Source of the DNA: Corticium candelabrum
Taxonomy: Eukaryota; Porifera; Homoscleromorpha; Homosclerophorida; Plakinidae
Length of the DNA: 64,000 nucleotides
Direction: 5' to 3'
Assembly (NCBI RefSeq): GCF_963422355.1
Contig: NC_085085.1
Location: forward strand, 16,059,588 to 16,123,587
Part shown: positions 1 to 13,167 of the stretch, piece by piece
How positions within the stretch are numbered: position 1 is the stretch's first letter
How the letters are laid out: each line of letters opens with the position of its first letter
The notes under the pieces: generated by a model
Told to the model about the DNA's origin: nothing
The model's database searches: none
Seen by the model: only the letters and a program-made list of their open reading frames with translations
Position numbers and translations under genes: made by a program

Positions 1-250
1 CTACATTTGCACCTTGTCCAATCTAGTTTAAAAAGCTACTCCTGAAGACCAAAAATCATGCATTAGTTCTTGGCATCATGGCAATCAGAGCATGCTGTTG
101 GAGATGTATTCTTCTTGACAAAAAAGACTACAAAACAATTATCAAAAAAGTATTTGAACCCACTGCTTCCACATTTGCAAGTAAGAGTGTGGTAACCAAT
201 GTCATTAATTAACCTACTTAGAAACTATCATACTTTGGCCTATATATGCA

Positions 251-608
251 CTAATACCCAATTTACACGAGCACGCATAGCGAGCTGAGCCGATCCGATC
301 CGTGCCACCCCAGTATTCCAGCCCGTGTTTACACGACACACTCTGTAGAAGCGAGCCAATGCGTGTCATTAACGTGCGTTAGTTACTTGAGATTGACAAA
401 GCTTGCTTTAGCTCACGTTTGCAATGGACAGAAGCCAAGCTGCTCGCACTTTTTCTCCATGGCTTTACAACAGTCATATCGAGAAATATGAGACGTCATA
501 CTAGGCGGCTGTTGCAGCAACGGAGTTTAAAGCTAAATTTCTTGCTCGTCTTGGTCGCTTGCGCTGGCCCAGATCGCTTACAAGTTCTCATGTAAATGGG
601 GTATTAGA
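251..608. mobile_element. MITE with about 21-bp terminal inverted repeats
   Basis: The left end reads CTAATACCCAATTTACACGA. The reverse complement of the right end reads CTAATACCCCATTTACATGA, so the two ends match at nearly every position. The 358-bp body has no ORF of note and includes a GCCGATCCGATCCG motif. It lies in the presumed downstream intron of the laminin-like gene. The superfamily is not assigned because I could not fix a clear target-site duplication. Confidence 0.6.
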
Positions 609-1204
609 AGGGCTGCAATATATAGAGAGCATAGATGATGCAGCAAACAAAGAATTGCCTTAAAATTTGAGCCAGGTTTAGAAACTAAATGAAAACACCT
701 TAGCAACTGCTTCCATTAATTTTTTGTAAAATTTGATTTATAAAACAGGCAGTAACACTACAAAATGTCATTCCTCAGAGACATAAAAGCAAAAATTTCT
801 CACCAATAACACTTAAATGTGAAACTTCTAAGACCTTCGGTATTAGAGTCTACATGTAACATATGCATCCACTTGCATGCTCTCACAGAATGGACTTAAT
901 TAACCAGGCATTTATGATCATTGTCAACTTCCCTACCTCAATAAGAAAGAATTAGTTCTTGGTTGAGATGACATCATTTGTCAACACAAGAAGCTAAAAG
1001 TCTTCAGATATTAGATGAACTAAAGCAGTTGATGCTGTTGTTGTACTGTATTCCTTTTTTTAGATGTCAGAACAACAAGAGACTAATTGGCTGCCAGCCA
1101 TCTTTAGGTGTGCATATGTAAGCCTAGCGACAATCCTAATCTAGTTCTACACTTACCTATAAACTAGTGGATAGGTCAAGGCATGCATAATGACAACAGC
1201 CTAC
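609..1204. other. Non-coding stretch, probable laminin-gene intron
   Basis: Both strands were read. There is no exon with convincing splice sites and laminin similarity, no RNA gene and no repeat. The expected next exon of the laminin-like gene (phase 1) was not found here and probably lies left of the window. Confidence 0.4.
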
Positions 1205-3126
1205 CTTTGCGAAAATCTCCTCTTGTAGTAGTCTGAGTAGGAACTGATGTTAATGGATTAGTTTTCTGATAATAGCTGTTTCTGCAGCACTGGCATGGCT
1301 CAGTGGAACCAGGAGGACTTGGTCCACAACACCAACATCTACCCAATACTTCAATTTCCCTAATAGCATAGTAGCCCTAAAGAACAATTCATTATACAGT
1401 TAGTTATATCTCCTTGCAATAATCACTTCAGACGCCACCTGCTTCCTCAATGAATCTAAACGGAATGGTTCTCCAAACTGAAGTAAATCTAGTCTAACAG
1501 CATCTGTAGTTATGAAATCCTAGAAAAACAAAACAAGTCAATCACTGCAGTCAATATGTTTACACATATAATAATTAACATTAACATTCACATATATTAT
1601 AACTTTCTTGCTAGAGCTAACCTGAACAGACCGAGATAGATCAAACTTCGCTCCTGGCCTGCCTTTCAATAAATCAACAACAACCTAGGACAAGAAAACG
1701 CGTTGTTACTACATAAATTACCCATATTACCACAGTACAAGCTCAAATCCATTAATTAGGTAATTGCTGTAGTAAATTTCCCGCCATGCTTTCCTTCTAG
1801 TTCGGAGCGAGCGCAACTTTCTCTATATCTCATCATGCCGCCAAACCGACATTCCGTTAGCCGCGTCATATTCGCATCAGAGCATTTACCTGAAACCCTG
1901 CTGAAGAGCGGCTGACTGAACAAGAGGCGTTAGCGGCGCTATCGATTCCGTCAACTGGGAGGCCATGCAGTGACCGACAGTCGCTCTTTGATTCTACAAA
2001 GTGGTGCCACGGCGTGAACGAGCGGCCGCCGTCTCTTGAGCGTTGAATCGTCCACTGTCTGCCTGGCGGAACTTTAAATACAACGCGGATGCGAGCCACT
2101 TGGATGGTCTGCAAAACAAAACTCGTCACTTCATGCAAGTGCGTAAGCAGACAGTAACCCGTAGTGACTACAATCATGCAGACGGTAAACGCGGTGTAGG
2201 CGGAATTCGTGTAGTGGGAACGAGCACGCGGCTAGATGCACTTCCACGTGCACGACGACCCGCCGTTTGTCCTACAGCATTGCCTCACACACCATGCGAT
2301 AAGGCGAAATACGAGCAGCAGTCAGCTGAACTAGGGACTCTCCCTAACAAACAAGTGACATAAACTGCACGACACCGGTCACACTCCCCCATACGCTAGT
2401 ATGCAAACTAGCCACAGCAGGTACTAAACACGACCACTATATACGGTTCTACTACCACAAGATGTGCATTTTCAAGTGTGGATACAAGTCAATCACTCAA
2501 ATTAATGACATCGTTACATATCAGTAACTTCACCATGTTTTGTCAAGCAATTAAATTCCAATACAGTAGATACGTTCAAATTCCAGAGTATCAGCGACCG
2601 TCAAAGTACCGGTCCACGAAAACTTCATGTAGTCAACGCCCCGCCAACTCTCATATTACACAAAGTCTACAGCCACCCAAGCACGCCGCCGAATGAATAT
2701 GCAATCATTTACAACAATATGCAATCTCTGACCTCCATCGCGATATGCTAGTCGTGTTGTACAAACGTGTAACATAAAAATAAAACGACCGTTACTCACC
2801 CGCTGCAAACTGACGACAAGAGAGACGTCGCTTACACCTACTTCCGACTGCCACCAGCTGAAGCCCAGCCCGTCCACGACCTTTTCCGGCGTATGCACAA
2901 ATCCTGGAATATGGGTTGTACAAAGCGACAGCTGACGACATGCAACTCTTCCTCCAGTCAGTGATGTAAAGTCTTGAGGCGAGCAGTACCGCGAAGCCGG
3001 ACGTCCACAACTTGACGTCGCTCTTACTGGCCGACGTAAAGCCACACGAAAGGGTGGGGAGAGCCAACGACGTCCACTACAAGACACTATCACCAGCAAC
3101 AGGACGCTCAACAACGGCCGGTGCAT
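1205..3126 (-). CDS. Laminin-like protein, N-terminal (domain VI) part, partial
   Basis: Extracellular matrix protein of the laminin family; domain VI mediates network assembly in basement membranes. Exons (low..high): 2800-3126, 1890-2108, 1622-1684, 1427-1519, 1205-1376. The first four end in phase 0 and the last in phase 1, the usual phase before EGF-type modules. The start is chosen at 3126 because it opens a hydrophobic signal peptide (MHRPLLSVLLLVIV). Laminin N-terminal hallmarks follow in order: Cys-rich start, SWWQSEVGVSDVSLVVSL, then SFTPWHHFVESKSDC, VVVDLLKGRPGA and GYYAIREIEVLGRC. The KGRPGA block is closest to alpha-type chains as I remember them. After GRC the cysteines (CWCCG, CQCC) do not follow the standard laminin-EGF spacing. 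The gene continues below position 1205, but I found no convincing further exon in 1-1204. A short laminin-N or netrin-like protein is an alternative. Confidence 0.82.
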
Positions 3127-3658
3127 TAGAAAAGTTTCGGTAATGTACAGGCAACATCCGTAGCCTCGTGTGTCCGCTCTTCTGAATGGCATGCTTCACA
3201 AACATACCGAGCGTAAAATGGTATCTGCACACACAATAGCACCGCCCCGCATAGTGCAAATCACCTCTACACAAATACTAATTAGTGACCATTCGTGCTT
3301 TGTGGTTGGCCGAAAATACATCGGAGAACATCTCCGGAGAGAAGAAACGAAACCGCAACACGCGCCGGCTGTGGTCTTGATTCAGCTCAATGCAAATCGA
3401 GTCAAAGCGAGGATAATGAAATCAATATAATAATCATCTTATGGCAAAATCTTCTCAACAGCATTTAGCTACTAATGGGGTGCGTTGCGATGATATCGTG
3501 AAACATAAATATAAACATTTGTTGGAGAGCGCTCCCGTGAAGACTTTCACTGTCTCTATACCTCCAACACGAGCATCCTAAACATTCGCACAAATGTCAT
3601 ACTTGACAAACCGAAGTAGGATATGCCTGTATGCTACTCTCCCTCCACTCACACTACA

Positions 3659-5123
3659 CTACTTTCGCTTGTTGCTGTATCGTTCAAAGCCAATGTTTTC
3701 CTTACGAAATTGACTAGCCTCCTGCTGCGCTTGCATCGGCGCGTCTCTAACGCCATCAGCCTGCAACGAAAACAACGGCACTGTACTCTACTGCCAAACA
3801 CAATGCAGTCTCCGTCAACAACTTACAGTTAGTTGAAACGGAACTCTCAATGACTGTTTGTATGGAGACTTCAACAGCGTTGCATATCTGAAGCGCAATC
3901 ATACGCTACGTTCGTGATAAAATGTAGCCTACACTGCCAGTACTAATAGCGTGACAAAGATTGTCTATAGTTTCATGCAGTACGCACCTTGACCCACGCG
4001 TTCTCTCCAGGAGTAGTCTGTTGTAACACGAGTGACCCCAGCTCTCGCCTGTATAAATACAACCTCCTTTGAGTAATTCTTGGAAAGAGATGTTGATCTA
4101 AAGCGCCTACCCAAAGCTGGCAATAAACATTTATCTTCAGTTTGTAGGAATCTCGTCGTTACATGATTGGTAAGAACAACCCAAAACACAAACCCGATTT
4201 AGATTGCAAGCAAGCTACTGATAGCATGGTAATCAACAGCTCACTGCTAGATGATGGACAGACGCTAAATGAAGAAGTGACTGTCCCAAGTCACTTAGAA
4301 TTCGAGTTTTGACATTAGAATCATCACATTCTTGTCGAAATGGAAACGCGATGCTGTCTATGATTATCAATTTCACCTGTAAATTTAATCAATAATTATT
4401 CAGTTTTCATGTCATATCTTTCAACTTGTAACCTTGGGATGTTCCTGGATAAAATCTGGTAAAAGAGAAACTTGAAATAGTAGCTCTAAGTGATTGAGAC
4501 ATCTCACATAATGAATTGCAGCTATCATATGTTTTAGACTCAGTGCTGATAAAATTTCTGTCTGGACTGACCACAGTAAATTTAAACCAACAGTGTACCT
4601 GCTATATCAGATATCCGTTTGTTTAGATTCTTACTATTATCTCTGGTCAGTTTGGCTACATTTTCTAAGTGATTATGAGCAGCCACAGCAATGTCAACAA
4701 CCCTGTCCACAACAAAAGTTCCTTCAGTGTCTACAGTAGCAATATCAAGTCAAACGCAGATTCACTGTACATGCACTAGAGTATCTCAAACCTAGATACA
4801 CAGCTTCTCCATCAACACCACCAAATTCTTCTGGAATTGTGACATCCACTGCCAATTGAAAGCTATGCAAGAAACTAAATTAGATCAACTGTGAAAAAAG
4901 ACAAACCAACAAACAAACACATTGTTTGATTTCATAAATACTTCTAGAGGTACAAAATAATTCCTTTACAATAACCAATTCTATACATGTTAAACTACTT
5001 CAATAATGCACAAACAGACAGACATATCTATCTTTAAAATAAATAATTATTTGACAAAAAACTAACAGACAGTGTAACAGTTCTGATCTATGATAATATA
5101 TGGTTTTGACAAACATACATACA

Positions 5124-5156
<33 letters not shown>

Positions 5157-6971
5157 GATGGCATGATGGTATGTCCACCGCTGCGATGAAGACTATCTAA
5201 TAGTGTCCTTTGTGCCTCATGTCAGATAAAAGTCCGGTCTTAGATCGGTCTTAGATCGACATTGTAGCTGACATGTTGGACAAACAAGAGAACTAATGGT
5301 GTAGTGAGCCGGAGGCTGTATATTGTCTTTACGGCATTTTCTCTTGACTTGTGCAGCACTAATTCGTTCATCTTCAAACTGTTTCAGTGACACATTGCAG
5401 CAACGTCTCCACGTGACTCTATTTGTGGCAAGTTTCTCAAAATTGTGAGGGTCAATAGAACATATCTTTAAATTATCTTTAAGAGAGTCTTTGAATCTCA
5501 ATTTTGGACCACCTTGATATCTCTTTCCTTCTTTAAGTTGTTCATACAAAAGCTGTTTAGGAATTCTTGAATCTGGCATCCTAATCACATGATCAGCCCA
5601 ACGAAGTTGACTTTTAAGGAGGTAGAACTCCAATCCGCAGATACCAGCACGAGACAGGACTCCTGTGTCAGGAATCATATCCTCCCATTTAATATGGCAG
5701 ATCTGACAAAAGACATCTCATGTGAAAACCGTTCAGTTTTTTTTCAATATCAAGCTGTAGAGGGCACCATGTTTCACTGGCATACAATAAAGTTGGTAGG
5801 ATGACTGCCTTGTACACATCTATTTTAGTCTTGAGCTTGATATCATGCCGTTTTCCATAATTTCTTTGAAAGTTTGCCAAACGCTGAGCTGGCCTTTCCA
5901 AGTCTAGAGGAGACCTCAGAAGCAATGGTGGTGTCGACAGATAAAGAACTGCCGAGGTAAGTGAAGTTCTGAACATATTCTAAAGCATGACCACCCACTC
6001 TTATGGGTGGGTATCGAGGTACTGAGCCTCTTCCAGGCCTGGGCTGGTAAAGAACTTGTGTTTTTTAAAACTGATTGTAAGACCAAAGCGTTCCACAGAT
6101 TTATTGCATACATACATACATACATACATACATACATACATACATACATACATACATACATACATACAGATTGATAGGTACATATTATAGTATGTATAGT
6201 GACCCTATAGGGCCTATTGAACTAAATTTTAAAGTTTAGCCTGTAATAGTGATCCTGTTTGAAATACGCTACCATTGACAGACAGACAGACAGATAAGTT
6301 TCTTGAGTAATTCTTTTTATTAAAGTTTCCAGGCCTTTCAGCCTCGAGCCAGCAATGTAGAAGTTTTAGTAACCTTGATGTATTGTCAACTTGGCTATCA
6401 AATAGTTGTATTGACAAGCAGACAACATATGCAAACGAGTTGCTTTCACACGATAAACAATAACTTGCCACTTAAGGCTAGTTTACAGCAACTTTTGTTG
6501 CAAACTCAGACCATCATATGGCAAGCCTCTTTGATTTCCTCTAAATGTCTTTTGCCAAAACCAATGAAACATACATTACATGAGATAAAGGCAAAGCTGT
6601 ATCCAGCACAAATGATCAAACTGGCCACTCTGGAAAAACAATGATTATAAGCATGCTATCAAATCACACGCCTTGCAAACTTAAATATGACAAAACAAGT
6701 ATCCCATTGGTCGTAGCAGCATGTATCCCTAACCTGACAGGCAACAACCACACAAACATTTGCCAGCTTCAAATCAATGAATACTAATTACTGCCTGGCT
6801 AATAAAATAGCTTAATTTATTATGTTCATTTAGAATTACTGTCAAGTAATGACAGGTATGCAATGTTACTCTGGCTATACCCTGACTTTGTGCAAGTTAC
6901 CTAAACCAATCAATGGAATGTAGGGATGGCTCCTCATGTTATATGGTGCCACCATCTATTTAGATTAACAC

Positions 6972-7006
<35 letters not shown>

Positions 7007-10000
7007 CATACAATATCTTGATATAAAGACTAACCTTTGAAAGTTGTGGTAAACAGTACTGACTAGATAATTGATAATTCACTAATGTGTATGGAATCCT
7101 TACCACATTTGAGTCTTCCCACATCCTGGTTCTCCTAAGAATTCTGTAATTTTTCCAAGTGGAATACCACCTCCAATCATTTCATCCATTGCAGCACCAA
7201 ATGTCACTATGAATCGAGTTGAACGCTCTGTATGAAACAGATCCAAAGCTGTTGCAGATTCTATTGGACTACACTGAAACTTGCTGGTCAATTGACTAGT
7301 AGTCAACTCTCTCTCTGATTCAACAATTCCTTTTAATTCCTCACATGAATCTGCAGATTTTTGCAAAATGTGTAGCAGGTGTTCAACCATACTACTTGAA
7401 ATCCTAGCAGCTTAACAAAATCAGTAGATGTTAATGTTAAGATACAATCAGCTAAACCAGAAGACATACTTCTTGACAAATAGACAGTTTACTGAAAGAT
7501 CTACCATACCTATTATTGTCAGCTACTAACATTCCCACAAACAACTTGAACCCAACAGTGGTTTTGTGCCCTGTGTGAATCCCAATGACATTGTCAAGGT
7601 CTCATCATTCAGTTAAGAAGAAATTAAAAACATCTCATCTCTCTGTCCTAGTGTCATTACCAATAAAAAAATCTATTTTACTGTTTATTCAGCATGCTAT
7701 CATGGCATTGTTCAATTATGCTCACACAAACACCCTCTCTCTCTGGAGGCCCAACACTCATTCTAAGTGAATTTAATTAATTAATTAATAAGACTGTGAG
7801 ACACATATCAAAATACCTCATAATGCTTTGGTCCAGCTGTATACACAAGAATCAACTCAGCCATTCCTATAATTTAGAGGTTGCATCTGCTTTCTTTGTG
7901 ACTTAATGACTGGGCCATTTTCCAAGCAAACAGACGCAGTCTTTTTCAAAGCTGCACAATAAAGTGTGTGGCGATGCAGCATTAAATCTCAGATTAATGA
8001 GATTACATGAAAGTAATTGCTTGCTGGTAAGATGTCTCCCACCAAAAATGAGTCCAAATGCATAAGCATGTCATGCAAAGTCTTCTTTAAAAGTCTCTGT
8101 TCACTATTGTTGCAATTGGAACTAGACTGTGTTTGTGCATGCCTAAACAAAAATATTTGATTGACTGGCAGACTGATTGGGCAAACAAAAAACATTACTT
8201 ATTGAAAATATTCATTGTACTATGTAGTAGTAAATGCAAATAAACATACATATTTCAGACAAGAAAAACAATTACCATTCAAATGTCCAAGGTAATGACA
8301 CTTATATGTTGGACATGAAAGTCACTGTGACCTGCTGAGAGAACATTTGTTCAGAGGTGTGATCACTTGTTCCCCATATAATTAGGAAGTGTTCCCATTT
8401 GGTTTGACTGAGTGCTTTTAATCCAGTCATACAGTGTAGTAAAACTAATCGTGGCTTCTGCAGTTTGATGGCTAGAAGCTACAGTTTGATCCTTTACACT
8501 AACACATCTCTTAATTTTATATTATATTTAGATTTCCAAAATGACCTGTTCCCATTAAGACATTATTGCTCATAAGAGGGTACTTGCATTTTTTGTGCAA
8601 TCACATGAATTCAAAAAAGGCACTGAGAGCTAGTTACAAGCTAATAAAGCCTTTTCTAATACACAAGTCAAAACCTGTCACTATTTGCAACAAGAGGCAC
8701 ACCATTGATTCATTTGCAGTGACAACATTCATTATTCCATTTACAGTGCTGAATATATACCACTCTCAAGTTCATTGCCTTCCAGGAAGCAATGAACAAT
8801 GTTCCAAGTGTACTTGCCAAATAGACATCATCTTTTGTTTGTTGTATAAATAATAGAAAAAACCATCTATTCTTAATTAAAGTGTTAATTAACAGCATAC
8901 TGAAGTCTGCCAAGTTGGAATGAACTATCATACTGAGGAAAAAGAGTAATGGGTAAACAAGCCCTACAATAATGTGATAAGACACAAAGGCAAGACATGT
9001 TCAAGTCTGTAGAGCAAACACTAACACGTCCAATTTAAAGCCAATATACTGTATATCCTCATGGTTTATGTAACAACTAAACCAAGTACTAAACTAACTA
9101 AATTTTCATATTTCCTAGCCAGGAAACATGGTCTTATACTTGCATACAGAAGCTAGTGCAAATACTGCCCAGTCAAATTGTACAAACACCACCATTGCAC
9201 AGTAGATTTACAAAGGAAACATCACTCCAGTGACACTCTTCGTATCTGCCACTAGATTCATGTATAAGGCACCATGAGTTTACAACTGAAACCCACATGC
9301 ATGCACAAAATGCAAAGACACTGTAAATGCTATAACTTAATAAACATCTAAATGTTTCAGTCTACTTGTTCAACTGTAAGTGCCTGCTAGCATTCTTAAC
9401 TCTAGAAAATTAATTCCTGAAAATAATGTGGCAGATAAAGACAACAGATTGAATTCAGTTTGAAACTAAATGGCTAAATTAACCTTTGCTGGAATCGCAA
9501 AAGATAACAGCAATTGTCCTATAATAATTATAGTAACAGAAACAAATGCTATGCCGGAACAGTAAAGATTAAAGTTGCCAATGTTCTTTAAAATTCTTCT
9601 TCCTTTAGCTGTTGCACTTGTCATTCCAACAACAAAATACAAAACAATCACCTACTACTGTAATCATCAACACATCATCAGACTCATATGCAAGACTGCA
9701 GAATGGGCAGATATTTAATTTACACCTGTAGCTTAAACCTAGTAATATGAAACGAACAAGAAACATTAAAGTTTAAGGTCAGCCCAAATATACATGTGCA
9801 GTTTTACTAAAACTTTATATTACCCAGATGTTGCAATACATTCAGTTGTACTGTTGAAATGAGATTCACATGTAACATGATGTGAGTTCTAACCGAGTAT
9901 ATATATACAATTCAATTTGCTATAACAGTCTGACACACATGTTAAAATTTGTTTTGAACTGCATGATGCTTGAAAATGGTCCTCAGAGATTTGATTGTTT

Positions 10001-13000
10001 GAGATCTCTGAATTCAATTAGTAAGATACAGTTGTATAGAGTCCCTGATACAAGCTGTTGGTTATACACTTGTTCACTGCCTGGCTATCACAAGACAAGA
10101 GTAGGTCAGTTTCATTCAGAAAGTTGACTGCTATGTCCAACTGGTAAAATAAACTGCTTAATAAACTCATGATGCAATTACTAGCAGGTGAACAAAATGA
10201 CTGACACCTTGAGAATCTCCTGTCTCTCAAAGAGCTTGCACATGTGAAGACAAACATCACATGTACACTACAATACATGATTGGCATTTGTACATCTCAA
10301 AAATGATGATGTCGTGCAATAATCCAAATGTGTAATATGCTTGGACAGGTATACAGACATGTCTGTAGTCAGCCTAACTGCAGAATTTCTGTTGAGATTT
10401 ACTCCCTTTGTAACTTCTCTCCAAGATTAAGGTTTTGTGACACTTTATAAAGACAACCATGCCAACTGATTTGCCACCACACCCTCAAACACTGCCAATA
10501 CACACATAGATAGATACACACATACATACATGGATTGCATATGTCCGTGTTAGTCCAACTAATCAATGTTCAAAATGTAAAAGCCCAAGAGTAACTGGGA
10601 AGTATACTGAACCACAAACCCTCCCACACTGTGCACATTGGAAGCTACTTCTGGATGAGCAAGTGATACTCTTGTTGCAATAGCCACATTTTTTCGCATG
10701 AGAGATGGTTCACTCTTTGGCAATATGATTGGCACTGGTCCTCAGCAGTTTTCTCTAAAAACTCTGCCTGTAGCAAAAGTTTCCCATACAGTTATGAAAA
10801 TACTTCATTTATTGTTTGCATACATCTCTGAAACAAAGTTTTCGTTTGTGTCTAGATCTAAGAATATCAACTAGTATGCCTGTACAGTAGATCTTTCGCA
10901 AAACAACAGTTTTCCATTCTGTGTAGATGTCCCAACCATAGTAAATGATGATGTTTTACTATTTCAAACATAGTAGAAATCTTTGCTCTCTGTAGTAGTA
11001 TAGCATCAGGATTTTCTCCTGCTAACAAATGTTCAAGATTTGGTGAAGACATTGAAGATGAAACGTTGAAAAGAGTTTTCATGTTTCTATTTAATTTTAG
11101 ACCACAAGTTGGACACTCAAGAGATGATATGGCAATACAGTCAAGACACCCAACAATTCGACACCCTCACTTTTTGACAAAGTACACATGAAACCAATTT
11201 ACATGATCACTGTGTTTTTGTTACCGATAATCCGACAGTCACGATAGTCTAACAGAAACTAGTGGGACAAACGTGGTCGAAATAACGAGGTACGACTGTA
11301 CAGCTGGGTTTGTTCATGATGTTCCTTGCAGCATTTCCCTTGTCCCAGCAGTGAAAATTATATGGTCTTCAAAATGATGCAATGATTTGTGGCAGCAATG
11401 TCTCCACATCGCTCTATCTGTAGCAAGCTTTCAAGAGTGTTAGGATCAGTCGAGCAACACTTTAGATGATTTTTCAGTGAATCCTTTAAACGTAGTTTCG
11501 AGCCACCTTGATGGTTTTACCTTTCTTCAGTTGATCATATAAAAGTTGATTTGGTATTCTTCAATCTGGCATTCTAACTACATGACCAGCCCATCTAACC
11601 TGATGTTTGAAAGATAAAATTCAATACCACAAACACGAGCATGGGAAAGACCCTGTGTCAGGAACAATGAAAATAACCTGAGTTAGGAACCACGTCTTCC
11701 CATTTGACAGAACATACTGTAACTGCCAGAGACACCTCATATCATGGTCCAGTGGAGACTATGCCTCACAACTGTACAGCAATGTTAGTAAAACTACTGC
11801 TTTGTACACATCGATCTTAGGTTTTAGTGTTAGTTTGACATTGCACCTTTTCCAGAATTTGCTTGATACTTTTTTGTTAAAAGAAAAACTGGATTTTGAC
11901 AGTCTGCAAGAGATTTCAGAAGAGACTGTGGTGTCACCTACTACAGAGCTACCACGGTAGAAAAAATTTGGAGGTAGACAAGAGAATGGTCTCCAGCTTT
12001 TGACAAGAAGAAAACCGAAGTCTTCTTTACGTCAACTGTCAAACCACAACATGTTGCAGAACGAGTGAATTAATTCATAATCAATTAAATATTGTGAAAG
12101 ATGTGAGCGCAGACTGCACAATTGTCAGCAAACAGCAACTCACATGTAATCATTTCTGAGACCGATTTTTGGCTTGCAATTGACATAAGTTGAAGATACC
12201 ACTGCTAGTTCTAAACAAATTTGAATGCCTGATTGTTGATCCTCAACAGCATCATTCAACACGCAAGAAAACAATGCTAAATGAAGTTGATGGAAGAACA
12301 CATCCCTGCTTGGCGTCACAGTTAACTGAAAAGCTGGAAGGTGCAGTGCTGTTGCTGACAACTCAAGCTTGCATTCCATCACGAAAGCCACAATAAGCCT
12401 GCCAATCTTTATAGGACATCCAAGTATAATTTTTTTCCAAAAAACAGACTGATCAACTAAGTCAAATGCCTCAACAAAGTCAATAAACACAATAAACAAG
12501 TCTGCATGTTGCTTTCTACATTTCTCTTGTATCTGATATGTTGAAAAATCATGTCAACAGTACACCACGACCAGGGTGAAATCCTCATTGGGACTCAGGC
12601 AAACCAGCTTCTGAAACGTGAGTAGTCAGTTGGTCTAACAGTATCCCTGCCATTGTCTTGGCTGCAACTGACAACAGAAATATACCCCATGATTGTTACA
12701 AACAGCTTTGTCTCCAATCTTTTGTACAAATGAATTATGTTGGCATTCTTGAAGTCTTTCAGAATGCTTTCTTGTTGCCAACATTGCCTGAAAGATTGCC
12801 TGAAAGATTGCCTAATTTTGATAGGAGTAACCTTACTTCTGCCAAGTTTGAAACCTTCCACAGGCAAACGATCTCAACCAGAGCATGTACTATCAGACAT
12901 CTTGAGAATGGGGTTTTCACTTCAAAATTTTAAAAAGGTCAGACATTTGTAAACTTCAGTTCTTTGTGGACTGATTGCAAACAGATGAAAATAATCAACC

Positions 13001-13125
13001 CACCACTCAAGGATTTCTTCCCAATTGTGGAGAGGAGAGGAGAGGAGAGGAGAGGAGAGGAGAGGAGAGGAGAGGAGAGGAGAGGAGAGGAGAGGAGAGG
13101 AGAGGAGAGGAGAGGAGAGGAGAGG

Positions 13126-13167
<42 letters not shown>

